Shown here in pieces: positions 1 through 5,797 of a stretch of DNA of 9,722 bases. The stretch spans positions 1 to 9,722 of the forward strand of contig DASSOT010000048.1 of the NCBI GenBank assembly GCA_035700225.1, written 5' to 3'. This DNA comes from JANWLD01 sp035700225. GTDB lineage: Bacteria > Patescibacteriota > Saccharimonadia > Saccharimonadales > 2-12-FULL-41-12. Each line of letters opens with the position of its first letter. The first letter of the stretch is position 1. Below the pieces are notes generated by a model. It had not been told where the DNA came from. It worked only from the letters and a program-made list of their open reading frames with translations, and did not search any database. Both the position numbers and the translations under genes were made by a program.

Positions 1-240
1 ACGATTTACCGCATAAACGCGCTTTGCATCTATTGCATGTGCGTGTGGGCGGTGATGTTCGCCACCATCTGGTATGTCTTCCAATATATGCTGGCGGAAA
101 AACATCTGAAGCTTAACAAGAAGCTTACCGGTTTTGTCAGAAAGCACCATTTTGACATCTTGCTGGCCTGGTTTGTTTTAATAACGGCCTTGATACTAAA
201 TCATTTCTGGTATTTCTACGGCCCGAAACTGGGGTTTTAG
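1..240 (+). CDS. VKOR-family (vitamin K epoxide reductase) disulfide-generating membrane protein, 3' end only
   Basis: The reading frame is already open at base 1 and closes with TAG at 238-240, so only the last 79 residues are visible. They begin TIYRINALCIYCMCVWAV, which matches the end of bacterial VKOR proteins: a CxxC active site (CIYC, encoded at 25-36) at the start of a membrane helix, preceded by an Asn/Ala/Leu segment. Two hydrophobic spans follow, separated by a basic loop with several Lys. Known role: VKOR re-oxidises a periplasmic or exofacial thioredoxin-like partner and passes electrons to quinone, replacing DsbB. The first Met inside the visible part (base 37) lies after the first active-site Cys and is not the true start. 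The next gene begins 3 nt after the stop, which suggests one operon. The quinone-site and partner-binding half lies outside the window. Confidence 0.8.
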   Translation, partial: TIYRINALCIYCMCVWAVMFATIWYVFQYMLAEKHLKLNKKLTGFVRKHHFDILLAWFVLITALILNHFWYFYGPKLGF

Positions 241-243
241 GTA

Positions 244-540
244 GTGTCGTTCCATTTGTTCAAGCATGCTTTCAGCAAGTCTGAAAAAACTACGATAGAC
301 AGGGCAATGACTATGGTTGCAGTAATTCATCCTTTGAGCGCTTTGCCACAAGTGATAGAAATTTTCGCTAGCAAAAATGCTACCGGAGTATCCTTGGCTA
401 CATGGTTGCTTTTTATGCTTATCGGAATAATATTTATGCTTTATGCTATCGCGCATAGAATAAAACCGATGATAATAAACCAATTTATATGGTTCGTTAT
501 GGATTTTCTGATTGTTACAGGAGTATTGATTTATGGCTAA
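244..540 (+). CDS. SemiSWEET / PQ-loop repeat membrane protein
   Basis: A 98-residue protein with three predicted membrane helices (about 19-41, 49-71 and 76-97). The PQ motif is at residues 35-36, followed by the IEIF...GVSLATW pattern typical of PQ-loop/SemiSWEET half-transporters. Trp54 in helix 2 and Asn79 in helix 3 sit about where sugar-binding Trp and Asn lie in SemiSWEETs, though I placed them by eye. Family members are 80-100 residues and work as dimers moving small sugars or similar solutes down their gradient; the substrate here is unknown. The start is uncertain: GTG at 244 lies 3 nt after the VKOR stop and would be translationally coupled, but has almost no Shine-Dalgarno. ATG at 307 would remove a polar N-terminus and leave a tighter family fit. 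The 3' end overlaps dnaJ by 8 nt. Confidence 0.78.
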   Translation: MSFHLFKHAFSKSEKTTIDRAMTMVAVIHPLSALPQVIEIFASKNATGVSLATWLLFMLIGIIFMLYAIAHRIKPMIINQFIWFVMDFLIVTGVLIYG

Positions 541-1642
541 AAGAGATTACTACGAGGTCTTAGGTGTTTCCAAAGGCGCCAGCGATGACGAAATCAAAAA
601 GGCTTTTCGTAGAAAAGCTATAGAATACCATCCTGACAAACAGGGCGGAGACGAAGCCAAATTCAAAGAAATAAACGAAGCTTACGAAGTACTTAAAGAC
701 GAAAAGAAACGACAGCGCTATGACCAGTTCGGCCATGCCGGCGTCGGTTCATCTGCGGCAAGCGACGGAGGAAATCCATTCGCCGGCTTCGGAGGTTTCG
801 GACAAGGCCAGGATATTAACTTTGATTTCGGTGACCTGGGGCTGGGCGACATACTCGGCAGTTTTTTTGGCGGAGGAGCCCGCTCATCGGGACCCAGGCA
901 GAGGCGGGGAAACGACGTAGAAACAGCGGTTGAGCTTACATTCGAAGAAGCGGTTTTCGGTGCGGAAAAAGAATTGAATCTGAAGCTTAACGATGACTGC
1001 AGTCATTGTAAAGGCACAACCGTAGAACCGGGCTATGAGCTGAAGACCTGCGACACCTGCAAAGGTACCGGGCACGTAGTGAAGTCAATGCAGACGATAT
1101 TCGGCAATATCCAACAGCAAGCGGTGTGTGACAAATGCAAGGGCAGGGGCAAGATTCCGGAAAAGGTCTGCAGTTTATGCAAGGGCAAAGGTACCGAAAG
1201 AAAAAGCCAGAATATCAAACTGAAAGTCCCGGCCGGCATAGATGATGGAGCAACCATCCGCCTGCGGGAACACGGAGAGGCGATAGCCAACGGCCCCAAG
1301 GGCGATCTTTATGTACACATGCGGGTCAAACCCCATAAACATTTCACCAGAGAAGGCGAGCTTATATTAAGCGAGGAACACGTGGACATGGTTGATGCGA
1401 CGCTGGGCACCGAAATAGAAGTAAAGACAGTCGACGGTCCGATAAGGATGAAAGTCCCGGCCGGAACTCAAAGCGGCACGGACTTCAAGCTTTCGGGGCA
1501 CGGCGTGCCAAAGCTTCGTAGTGAACGGCGGGGCGACCACATAGTCAGCATAATAGTAGATACCCCGACCAAGATTTCCAAGGAACAGGCCGAGCTTTTG
1601 GAAAAGTTCAAAAACACTAAAAAATCCAGATTCGGTTTTTAA
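533..1642 (+). CDS. dnaJ: Chaperone DnaJ (type I/A Hsp40)
   Basis: A 369-residue protein with the full class A DnaJ order. The J domain covers residues 4-70 with the HPD motif at 33-35, which stimulates the DnaK ATPase. A Gly/Phe-rich linker covers about 75-125. The Cys-rich zinc region holds four CxxC pairs starting at 156, 173, 199 and 213. Two C-terminal substrate-binding beta domains follow, with VPAGIDDG and VPAGTQSG repeats, and a Lys-rich tail. It delivers unfolded clients to DnaK in the cytoplasm. The first zinc repeat is CSHCKGTT, lacking the final Gly of CxxCxGxG; the other three are canonical. The ATG is supported by AGGAG at 519-523, 9 nt upstream and inside the SemiSWEET gene, with which it overlaps by 8 nt. 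DnaK and GrpE are not in the window. Confidence 0.97.
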   Translation: MAKRDYYEVLGVSKGASDDEIKKAFRRKAIEYHPDKQGGDEAKFKEINEAYEVLKDEKKRQRYDQFGHAGVGSSAASDGGNPFAGFGGFGQGQDINFDFGDLGLGDILGSFFGGGARSSGPRQRRGNDVETAVELTFEEAVFGAEKELNLKLNDDCSHCKGTTVEPGYELKTCDTCKGTGHVVKSMQTIFGNIQQQAVCDKCKGRGKIPEKVCSLCKGKGTERKSQNIKLKVPAGIDDGATIRLREHGEAIANGPKGDLYVHMRVKPHKHFTREGELILSEEHVDMVDATLGTEIEVKTVDGPIRMKVPAGTQSGTDFKLSGHGVPKLRSERRGDHIVSIIVDTPTKISKEQAELLEKFKNTKKSRFGF

Positions 1643-1665
1643 TACGAGTAATATAAAATAAAGTT

Positions 1666-1794
1666 ATGCTTAAAAAGGACGAACGCGGACTGATACCGAT
1701 GCTCTTGTTGCTGGTTATCCTGATAGCAATCGTCATAGGCTATTCTTATTTACGGATACGTGCCAAACAACACGGCCTGCAATTGCCTAAATAA
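1666..1794 (+). CDS. Small single-span membrane protein (42 aa), unknown function
   Basis: A short ORF, ATG at 1666 and TAA at 1792-1794, filling most of the gap between dnaJ and the ATP-grasp fusion. It reads as a charged N-terminus (MLKKDERG), one strongly hydrophobic helix at about residues 9-29 rich in Leu, Ile and Val, and a basic tail (LRIRAKQHG...). The topology rule would place one end in the cytoplasm, but both flanks are positive. There is no Shine-Dalgarno; TATAAA at 1652-1657 ends 8 nt before the ATG, which would allow a leaderless transcript. I recognise no family. It could be a spurious ORF, but the sharp charged-hydrophobic-charged layout and the exact fit to the gap favour a real gene. 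Confidence 0.55.
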   Translation: MLKKDERGLIPMLLLLVILIAIVIGYSYLRIRAKQHGLQLPK

Positions 1795-1812
1795 CAAAAA
1801 AAGTGATATAAC
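1783..1812 (+). promoter_or_regulatory. Promoter with extended -10 for the ATP-grasp/RimK operon, probably leaderless
   Basis: TTGCCT (1783-1788) and TATAAC (1807-1812) are separated by 18 nt, and the -10 carries an extended TGn (TGATATAAC, 1804-1812). Only 6 nt separate the -10 from the ATG at 1819, so a transcript starting about 7 nt downstream would begin at or next to the start codon. No Shine-Dalgarno is present. The -35 overlaps the end of the 42-aa ORF. Confidence 0.6.
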
Positions 1813-1818
1813 GGGCGA

Positions 1819-3222
1819 ATGAAGGGCAATTCCAGCAAAAAGTTTCTTATTATAACTTCCCGCTCCGAACATACGGTAGCATGGCAAGAACGCAAGCAGT
1901 ACGTGGAAAAGTTCTGCCAGGCCTTGAACGACAAACTGGATGACGTAAAAGTAATCTACACAACCTACCAGGATATGTTATTTAGCATAATCGACAGCGA
2001 GGTTTCCATAAAAGACACCCTGAATAATATGGATTTATCGAGCGTCGACTATGTTCACTTTCGGAATTGGCAGTACGATACCGGAGAGACTATTGCTACG
2101 GCGCTCTATCTTGAATCATGCGGCGTGCCCTATATGAATAGCGAGGCGGGAAGCTCCATGCCTACGGGCAAGCTAGCGCAAATGTTCAAACTGGCTTTGA
2201 ATAAACTTCCGGTACCGGACACATTCAGCGCATCTGCCACGGAAATGAGAAAGATGTTTTCTGAGCGTAAATTGCCGGAAAGATTCAATTTTCCCCTTAT
2301 AATCAAGGCCAATGAAGGCTCGCGCGGAAATGATAATTATCTGGCCAAAGATTTCGAACAAGCAATAAGAATAATAAGCAACGACGGCCATATCAAAAAA
2401 TATATAATCCAGAAGTTTGTTCCTAATGATGGTGATTATAGGTTTTTATTCATAGGAGCCGATAATCCTCCGCTTATTTTTTTCCGCAAAGGTAACGATA
2501 AGTCGCATCTGAACAATACGTCAAAAGGCGCAAGTGGTCATTTGGTCGATAAAGACAAACTACCAAAAGGTTATCTGAAGCTGGCCAGGGACGCGACGCG
2601 CCTATTCGCGCGGGAAGTAAGCGGGGTAGATGTATTGGTGGATAAAAAGACACGAAAACCGTACATCCTTGAAGTAAATGCTACCCCGGCATTGGCCACC
2701 GGTTACTCTACCGATTTGAAAATAGAGCATTTTATAAAGTTCCTTCGCCGGAGCATGTACAAGGATTCGACACAAAAAATCAGCCCTCGACCGATAGGGA
2801 AAACCGTCAAAATCGATTTGATTGACGGAAACATAAAAGGTCTTCTTGCCAAGGTTGACACGGGCGCTTACAGGTCGTCGATATGGGCCACAGACATACA
2901 TGAAAAAGATTCAAAGCTTTATTTCAAGCTTCTCGGCCCCAGATCGCCCCTTTATAGCGGCAAAACCGTATCAACCGATGTTTATAAGAAAGTTAAGGTG
3001 GAGAATTCGTTCGGCCACAGCGAGTATAGGTATAGCGTTTTCTTGAGGGTGCATATAAACGGCAGGTCGATAAAATCCAACTTTACCCTTGCAAATAGAA
3101 CTACAAAGACCTATTCTGCACTGGTTGGACGAAAAATGTTGAGAAATCGTTTTTTGGTCGACGTTTCAAAAATAAATTCATTAATGGATGAAGAAAAGCA
3201 CGGAGACGACAGTTTAGAATGA
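1819..3222 (+). CDS. ATP-grasp ligase fused to a retropepsin-like (RimB/PF05618-type) protease domain
   Basis: A 467-residue two-domain protein. Residues about 1-115 form a pre-ATP-grasp region. Residues about 116-315 form a RimK-like ATP-grasp fold: a nucleotide-binding Lys with a glycine loop (IIKANEGSRGN, 161-171), QKFV and DYR elements (198-208), and the Mg-binding end GVDVLVD...ILEVNATP (269-290). Residues about 325-452 match the family named putative ATP-dependent zinc protease (PF05618), related to retropepsins and RimB: AKVDTGA with the catalytic-type DTG at 347-349, then an ANRTT...ALVGRKML...FLVDVS ending. ATP-grasp ligases join an acid to an amine through an acyl-phosphate; PF05618/RimB proteins are reported to act in the RimK S6-tail pathway. 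Substrate unknown. The stop overlaps the rimK start as ATGA, so the two are translationally coupled. The fused arrangement is the odd feature. Confidence 0.85.
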   Translation: MKGNSSKKFLIITSRSEHTVAWQERKQYVEKFCQALNDKLDDVKVIYTTYQDMLFSIIDSEVSIKDTLNNMDLSSVDYVHFRNWQYDTGETIATALYLESCGVPYMNSEAGSSMPTGKLAQMFKLALNKLPVPDTFSASATEMRKMFSERKLPERFNFPLIIKANEGSRGNDNYLAKDFEQAIRIISNDGHIKKYIIQKFVPNDGDYRFLFIGADNPPLIFFRKGNDKSHLNNTSKGASGHLVDKDKLPKGYLKLARDATRLFAREVSGVDVLVDKKTRKPYILEVNATPALATGYSTDLKIEHFIKFLRRSMYKDSTQKISPRPIGKTVKIDLIDGNIKGLLAKVDTGAYRSSIWATDIHEKDSKLYFKLLGPRSPLYSGKTVSTDVYKKVKVENSFGHSEYRYSVFLRVHINGRSIKSNFTLANRTTKTYSALVGRKMLRNRFLVDVSKINSLMDEEKHGDDSLE

Positions 3223-4121
3223 ACATATTGATACTTTCCAGAGGACCGGCCAACTACAGCACCAGCCGCATTAGAGAAGAAGCTAAAAAGCGCGGGCATA
3301 ACGTCCGGGTTATCAACTATGCGGCATGCTATATGGCCATAGAAAAAGGCAAACCGGTGGTTTATTACCGCAGTAAACCTTTGAATAACGTGGACGCGAT
3401 AATCCCCAGGATAGCCATGAAGTACACAAAGTACGGTACGGCCGTAGTCCGGCAGTTCGAAATGCAGGGCGTTTATACCACGGTGAGTTCCATAGCGGTC
3501 AGCCGCGTGAGGGACAAGCTCAGAGCCTATCAACTGCTGGCAAAGTCGGACATCGGTATACCCAAGACTGTCTTTGCCCGCGAGACATCGGATTTTCAGG
3601 ACGTCATAGAGCATGCCGGAGGCCCGCCTCTGATTATCAAGGTCGCAAGGGGCACCCATGGCAACGGCGTGGTTCTGGCTGAAACCAAAAAAGCCGCGCA
3701 GGCCGTGATGCAGGCTTTTTATGTAGAGGGCGTGAACTTCTTGGTACAGGAATATATCGCCGAATCAGCCGGTACCGACATAAGGGCTATTGTGATAGGC
3801 GGACAGGTGGTGGGGAGTATGGAGAGGCAAAGTCTGGATAATGATTTCCGCTCAAACCTGCACCAGGGAGGGCAAGGAAAAAAAGCCCGTCTGACGGCTG
3901 AAGAAAGAAGGACTGCCCAAAGAGCCGCCAAGGCAATGGGGTTGTCCGTGTGCGGCGTGGACATGATGCGCTCCAGCAGAGGGCCGGTTGTGCTGGAAGT
4001 GAACGCCAGCCCCGGGTTTAGCGTAGAGAAAGTATCCGGCAATAATGTAGCAGGAAAGCTTATAGAATATGTCGAACAAAACGCCAAGCGCAAAAAACGC
4101 AAAGACCGGGTCGGGGCTTAA
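3219..4121 (+). CDS. rimK: RimK-type alpha-L-glutamate ligase (ATP-grasp)
   Basis: A 300-residue protein, the same length as E. coli RimK as I remember it, and alignable to it along its whole length. Seen: the N-terminal MNILILSRGP strand, IIPRIAMKYTKYGTAVVRQFE (broken: IIPRIA 61-66, GTAVVRQFE 73-81), ARDKLR-like VRDKLR (97-102), Lys141 of the nucleotide site with GTHGNG (145-150), QEYI (177-180), DIR (187-189), RSNLHQGG (211-218), and the metal-binding D248, E260 and N262 (LEVNASPG). Family role: ATP-dependent addition of glutamates to a protein C-terminus, classically ribosomal protein S6. It starts on the ATGA overlap with the fusion gene; GGAG at 3202-3205 is 13 nt upstream, so coupling probably matters more. 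The last 17 residues are very basic and share 53 nt with the next gene in another frame. S6 is not in the window, so the real target is unproven. Confidence 0.9.
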   Translation: MNILILSRGPANYSTSRIREEAKKRGHNVRVINYAACYMAIEKGKPVVYYRSKPLNNVDAIIPRIAMKYTKYGTAVVRQFEMQGVYTTVSSIAVSRVRDKLRAYQLLAKSDIGIPKTVFARETSDFQDVIEHAGGPPLIIKVARGTHGNGVVLAETKKAAQAVMQAFYVEGVNFLVQEYIAESAGTDIRAIVIGGQVVGSMERQSLDNDFRSNLHQGGQGKKARLTAEERRTAQRAAKAMGLSVCGVDMMRSSRGPVVLEVNASPGFSVEKVSGNNVAGKLIEYVEQNAKRKKRKDRVGA

Positions 4122-4572
4122 GCTCGGGGCTCTCAGCCTGTTTTTATTATTTGTATTTCTGATTATCCTCACTATTATCACAATGGGTTCGTCCGCAAGC
4201 CAGACGAATCAAGAATTCTGTGGCCACCTAGAGCGCAAGCGGCTAAGCTGTTTTCTGGGTTATGAATATGCTACGACGCCCGCCCAGTGGACGGCCGGTC
4301 TGTCAGGCAGGGGCCATATGCCGCAGAATACTGCGATGTTGTTTATTTTTAACGGCGCCGACAGGGAATGCATATGGATGAAGGACATGAAGTTTAACCT
4401 CGACATATTATGGCTGGATAGCGAACAGAAAATAATCAGATTGCAGGACAATGTAAGCCCGCGTACTTATCCTAAAAGTTTTTGCGCGGATAGAACGAAA
4501 TACGTAATGGAATTGAACGCGGGTATGGCGGAAAGATTGGGCCTCCAGGTCGGCGATTTCGTTCAGCTGTAG
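4069..4572 (+). CDS. Membrane-anchored DUF192 protein
   Basis: A 167-residue protein. Residues 1-16 are polar and basic, 17-38 form one strong membrane helix, and about 68-167 match DUF192 (PF02643): a RGHMPQNTAMLFIF strand region, CIWMKDMKFNLDILWLD (101-117) and the closing VMELNAG...LGLQVGDFVQL. The N-in charge pattern places the DUF192 domain outside the membrane. Its function is not established in the family. The extra-cytoplasmic part carries four Cys (51, 61, 101, 139), which could form disulfides; the VKOR at the window start gives a possible maker, but this is inference. The start overlaps rimK by 53 nt. AGGA at 4052-4055 is 13 nt upstream, and no other start codon in frame lies before the helix, so 4069 is the only start that keeps the anchor. 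Confidence 0.85.
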   Translation: MSNKTPSAKNAKTGSGLKLGALSLFLLFVFLIILTIITMGSSASQTNQEFCGHLERKRLSCFLGYEYATTPAQWTAGLSGRGHMPQNTAMLFIFNGADRECIWMKDMKFNLDILWLDSEQKIIRLQDNVSPRTYPKSFCADRTKYVMELNAGMAERLGLQVGDFVQL

Positions 4573-4578
4573 TATATT
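4573..4578 (+). promoter_or_regulatory. Possible -10 box before the 4587 membrane-protein gene
   Basis: TATATT ends 8 nt before the ATG at 4587 and starts directly after the DUF192 stop. There is no convincing -35 and no Shine-Dalgarno. It fits the pattern of -10 boxes close to start codons seen before other genes here, but alone it is weak. Confidence 0.35.
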
Positions 4579-4586
4579 AATCAGTG

Positions 4587-5054
4587 ATGAACGAAATACT
4601 TACGCTTGCCGTAGTGCCCGCCGTGCTGTGGGCGGTTCTCTTTTTCCTGCGGGTTTCCGGGCCTACGCTGATATTGAGCGTATTGGTAGGCAAGTTGTTT
4701 GCGGACGAATTATCCCTGAATGTGCAGGAACTATCAAAAGGTATATTACCTACAGACGATATAAGACATGTTCAATTATTTTTACTTTTACTGCCTGTAG
4801 TCTTGACGATAATACTGACGCGCTCGAAAGTATCCAGCTCAAAACTTTCTAATGCTGTACCGTTGCTGTTCGCTTCAATCTCATTGATACTGTTCGCACT
4901 GCCTTACAGCGGATATTCAGGACTAAGTGAAACCGGACAGGATATAGTTGATTCCTATAGAAGTTACATATTGTGTGCGACCGGCGGAATCGCTCTTTTA
5001 TTCGCCTGGTCACCTGACCTTAGGCTGAAGGGCCGCAGACGGCACCACAGATAA
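4587..5054 (+). CDS. Hypothetical multi-span membrane protein
   Basis: A 155-residue protein that I do not recognise. From the ATG it has hydrophobic spans at about 4-21, 27-39 (short), 63-78, 89-106 and 126-142, then a basic tail ending GRRRHHR that should sit in the cytoplasm. A polar loop (about 40-60) and a second polar loop with Ser, Tyr and acidic residues (108-125) separate the spans. No catalytic or transport motif is visible. The first span faintly recalls CvpA-like proteins, but this is not enough for a name. GTG at 4584 sits directly in front of the ATG and could add one residue. There is no Shine-Dalgarno; the gap to DUF192 is 14 nt. It converges with the minus-strand gene, leaving 1 nt between the two stop codons and no room for a terminator between them. 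Confidence 0.72.
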   Translation: MNEILTLAVVPAVLWAVLFFLRVSGPTLILSVLVGKLFADELSLNVQELSKGILPTDDIRHVQLFLLLLPVVLTIILTRSKVSSSKLSNAVPLLFASISLILFALPYSGYSGLSETGQDIVDSYRSYILCATGGIALLFAWSPDLRLKGRRRHHR

Positions 5055-5055
5055 A

Positions 5056-5538
5056 TCAAGCAGGCAGATTCTGATTATCATCGCCCGGCAAGGTATCTTC
5101 ACCGGGTTGCGGCGCTGGCTGAATGCTTTCGTCAGAGCCTGACTGGGCAGTATCATCATCTCCGCCTATGGTTTGGTCGGTGTCGCCGGCCGGCGGGGGA
5201 GTTACATCTGATATTTCGTCATTGGCTTTTATAGATATTCCCTCGTCGCTGTCGTTTGACTGCGGCTGTTCAGGCGCTGGTTCTGGTTCTGGTTCTGTGG
5301 ACGGTTGGGAAGGTGTGTCGTCCTGACTGCTTGTATCGGGCGTGCTGAAATCCGGTGCGGAAGGCGCCTGGGCTACCTGTCCTGAGTCAGGGGTCGGGGT
5401 GTCTGTATTAGGCTGGCTCATTCCAGCGGCGGCACCAGTTACTCCTGCCGGTGTTACGACGGGGCCGGATGGTCCTGAGGATTCAGCTTGTTTGTTCTTA
5501 TTTCTTTTGAAAATACTGAAAATCTTGCTAAGAAACAT
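5056..5538 (-). CDS. Acidic, Pro/Ser/Asp-rich, probably disordered protein with a basic amphipathic N-terminus
   Basis: A 160-residue protein. Residues 1-17 (MFLSKIFSIFKRNKNKQ) alternate Phe, Leu and Ile with Lys and Arg and could lie on a membrane surface or bind acidic lipid; it is not a clear signal peptide. Residues 18-160 are low-complexity, with Pro, Ser, Thr, Asp, Glu, Gln and Gly dominating, a TEPEPEPAPEQPQ stretch (81-93) and PPP at 114-116. I see no Cys, Trp, Tyr or His, and Arg only at position 12. It should be disordered and strongly acidic. No family is recognised. The strand is supported by AAGG at 5547-5550, 8 nt before the ATG, and TATATA-type -10 sequence at 5559-5570; the plus-strand frames opposite lack both. 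It stops on TGA next to the converging gene. Confidence 0.72.
   Translation of the reverse strand: MFLSKIFSIFKRNKNKQAESSGPSGPVVTPAGVTGAAAGMSQPNTDTPTPDSGQVAQAPSAPDFSTPDTSSQDDTPSQPSTEPEPEPAPEQPQSNDSDEGISIKANDEISDVTPPPAGDTDQTIGGDDDTAQSGSDESIQPAPQPGEDTLPGDDNQNLPA
5277..5297. repeat. Hexanucleotide tandem repeat (CTGGTT x3 plus CTG)
   Basis: Three exact copies of CTGGTT (5277-5294) followed by CTG. On the coding minus strand it encodes the EPEPEP stretch of the acidic protein. A unit of 6 nt means that copy-number slippage would lengthen or shorten the protein without shifting frame. Confidence 0.75.
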
Positions 5539-5558
5539 ATATTTTTCCTTACCTTGAG

Positions 5559-5570
5559 TTTATATATACA
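5559..5570 (-). promoter_or_regulatory. Promoter -10 region for the acidic-protein gene
   Basis: On the minus strand this reads TGTATATATAAA, a run of overlapping -10-like hexamers preceded by TG. It sits 20-30 nt before the ATG, leaving a short leader that contains AAGGT and AAGG. No good -35 is visible. Confidence 0.45.
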
Positions 5571-5630
5571 AGCTTTAGATTACTGCTTTTGCTTACATCT
5601 TGCAACGGAGAATCGATACTTCAATAAAAT

Positions 5631-5656
5631 AACCCCAGACTAGCTGAGGTTTTATT
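5631..5656 (-). terminator. Intrinsic terminator after tRNA-Lys
   Basis: On the minus strand AACCTCAG, loop CTAGT and CTGGGGTT form an 8-bp stem with one T-G pair (bases 5631-5638 with 5644-5651), followed by ATTTTATT. It begins directly after the encoded CCA of the tRNA. The flank on the other side is also T-rich when read on the plus strand, so it could work in both directions, though no plus-strand gene needs it. Confidence 0.8.
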
Positions 5657-5732
5657 GGAGGGCCGTCCGGGACTCGAACCCGGGACACCCTGCTTAAAAG
5701 GCAGGTGCTCTAACCAGCTGAGCTAACGGCCC
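5656..5732 (-). tRNA. tRNA-Lys (UUU anticodon), CCA encoded
   Basis: A complete cloverleaf on the minus strand: acceptor GGGCCGT with ACGGCCC (7 perfect pairs), D arm GCTC/GAGC with loop AGCTGGTTA, anticodon arm CCTGC/GCAGG with loop CTTTTAA (anticodon TTT, reading AAA and AAG), a 5-nt variable loop GTGTC, and T arm CCGGG/CCCGG with loop TTCGAGT. The 3' CCA is in the DNA. The base before it (discriminator, position 73) is T, whereas bacterial tRNA-Lys normally has A there, as in E. coli. It has its own promoter (5747-5774) and is followed at once by a hairpin terminator. Confidence 0.96.
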
Positions 5733-5746
5733 AAATAACTTCTTAG

Positions 5747-5774
5747 ATTATCGATATTTTATGCAAAAAGTCAA
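5747..5774 (-). promoter_or_regulatory. Promoter of tRNA-Lys
   Basis: On the minus strand TTGACT (5769-5774, 5 of 6 matches to the -35 consensus), a 16-nt spacer, then GATAAT (5747-5752, 5 of 6 matches). The predicted start is about 8 nt before the mature tRNA 5' end. It is the best consensus promoter in the window, as expected for a stable RNA. Confidence 0.75.
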
Positions 5775-5797
5775 TCTGAGATATGTTCAGACCAACT

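Noticed and set aside
3111..3659. 182-residue open frame on the minus strand
   Set aside because: It lies opposite the end of the fusion gene and the start of rimK, both of which have clear family motifs. It has no motif, promoter or Shine-Dalgarno of its own.
5024..5045. Short stem GCCG-TCTG-CGGC as a terminator for the converging genes
   Set aside because: Four base pairs, no T tract on either strand, and it lies inside the 4587 gene.
5271..5300. GGTTCT repeats as a CRISPR or regulatory array
   Set aside because: The unit is 6 nt with no spacers and it lies inside a coding frame, so it is a coding microsatellite.
5123..5557. Plus-strand frames opposite the acidic protein
   Set aside because: No start signal, and Gly/Ser/Val-rich translation that simply mirrors the repeats on the other strand. 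The minus frame has a promoter and a Shine-Dalgarno.
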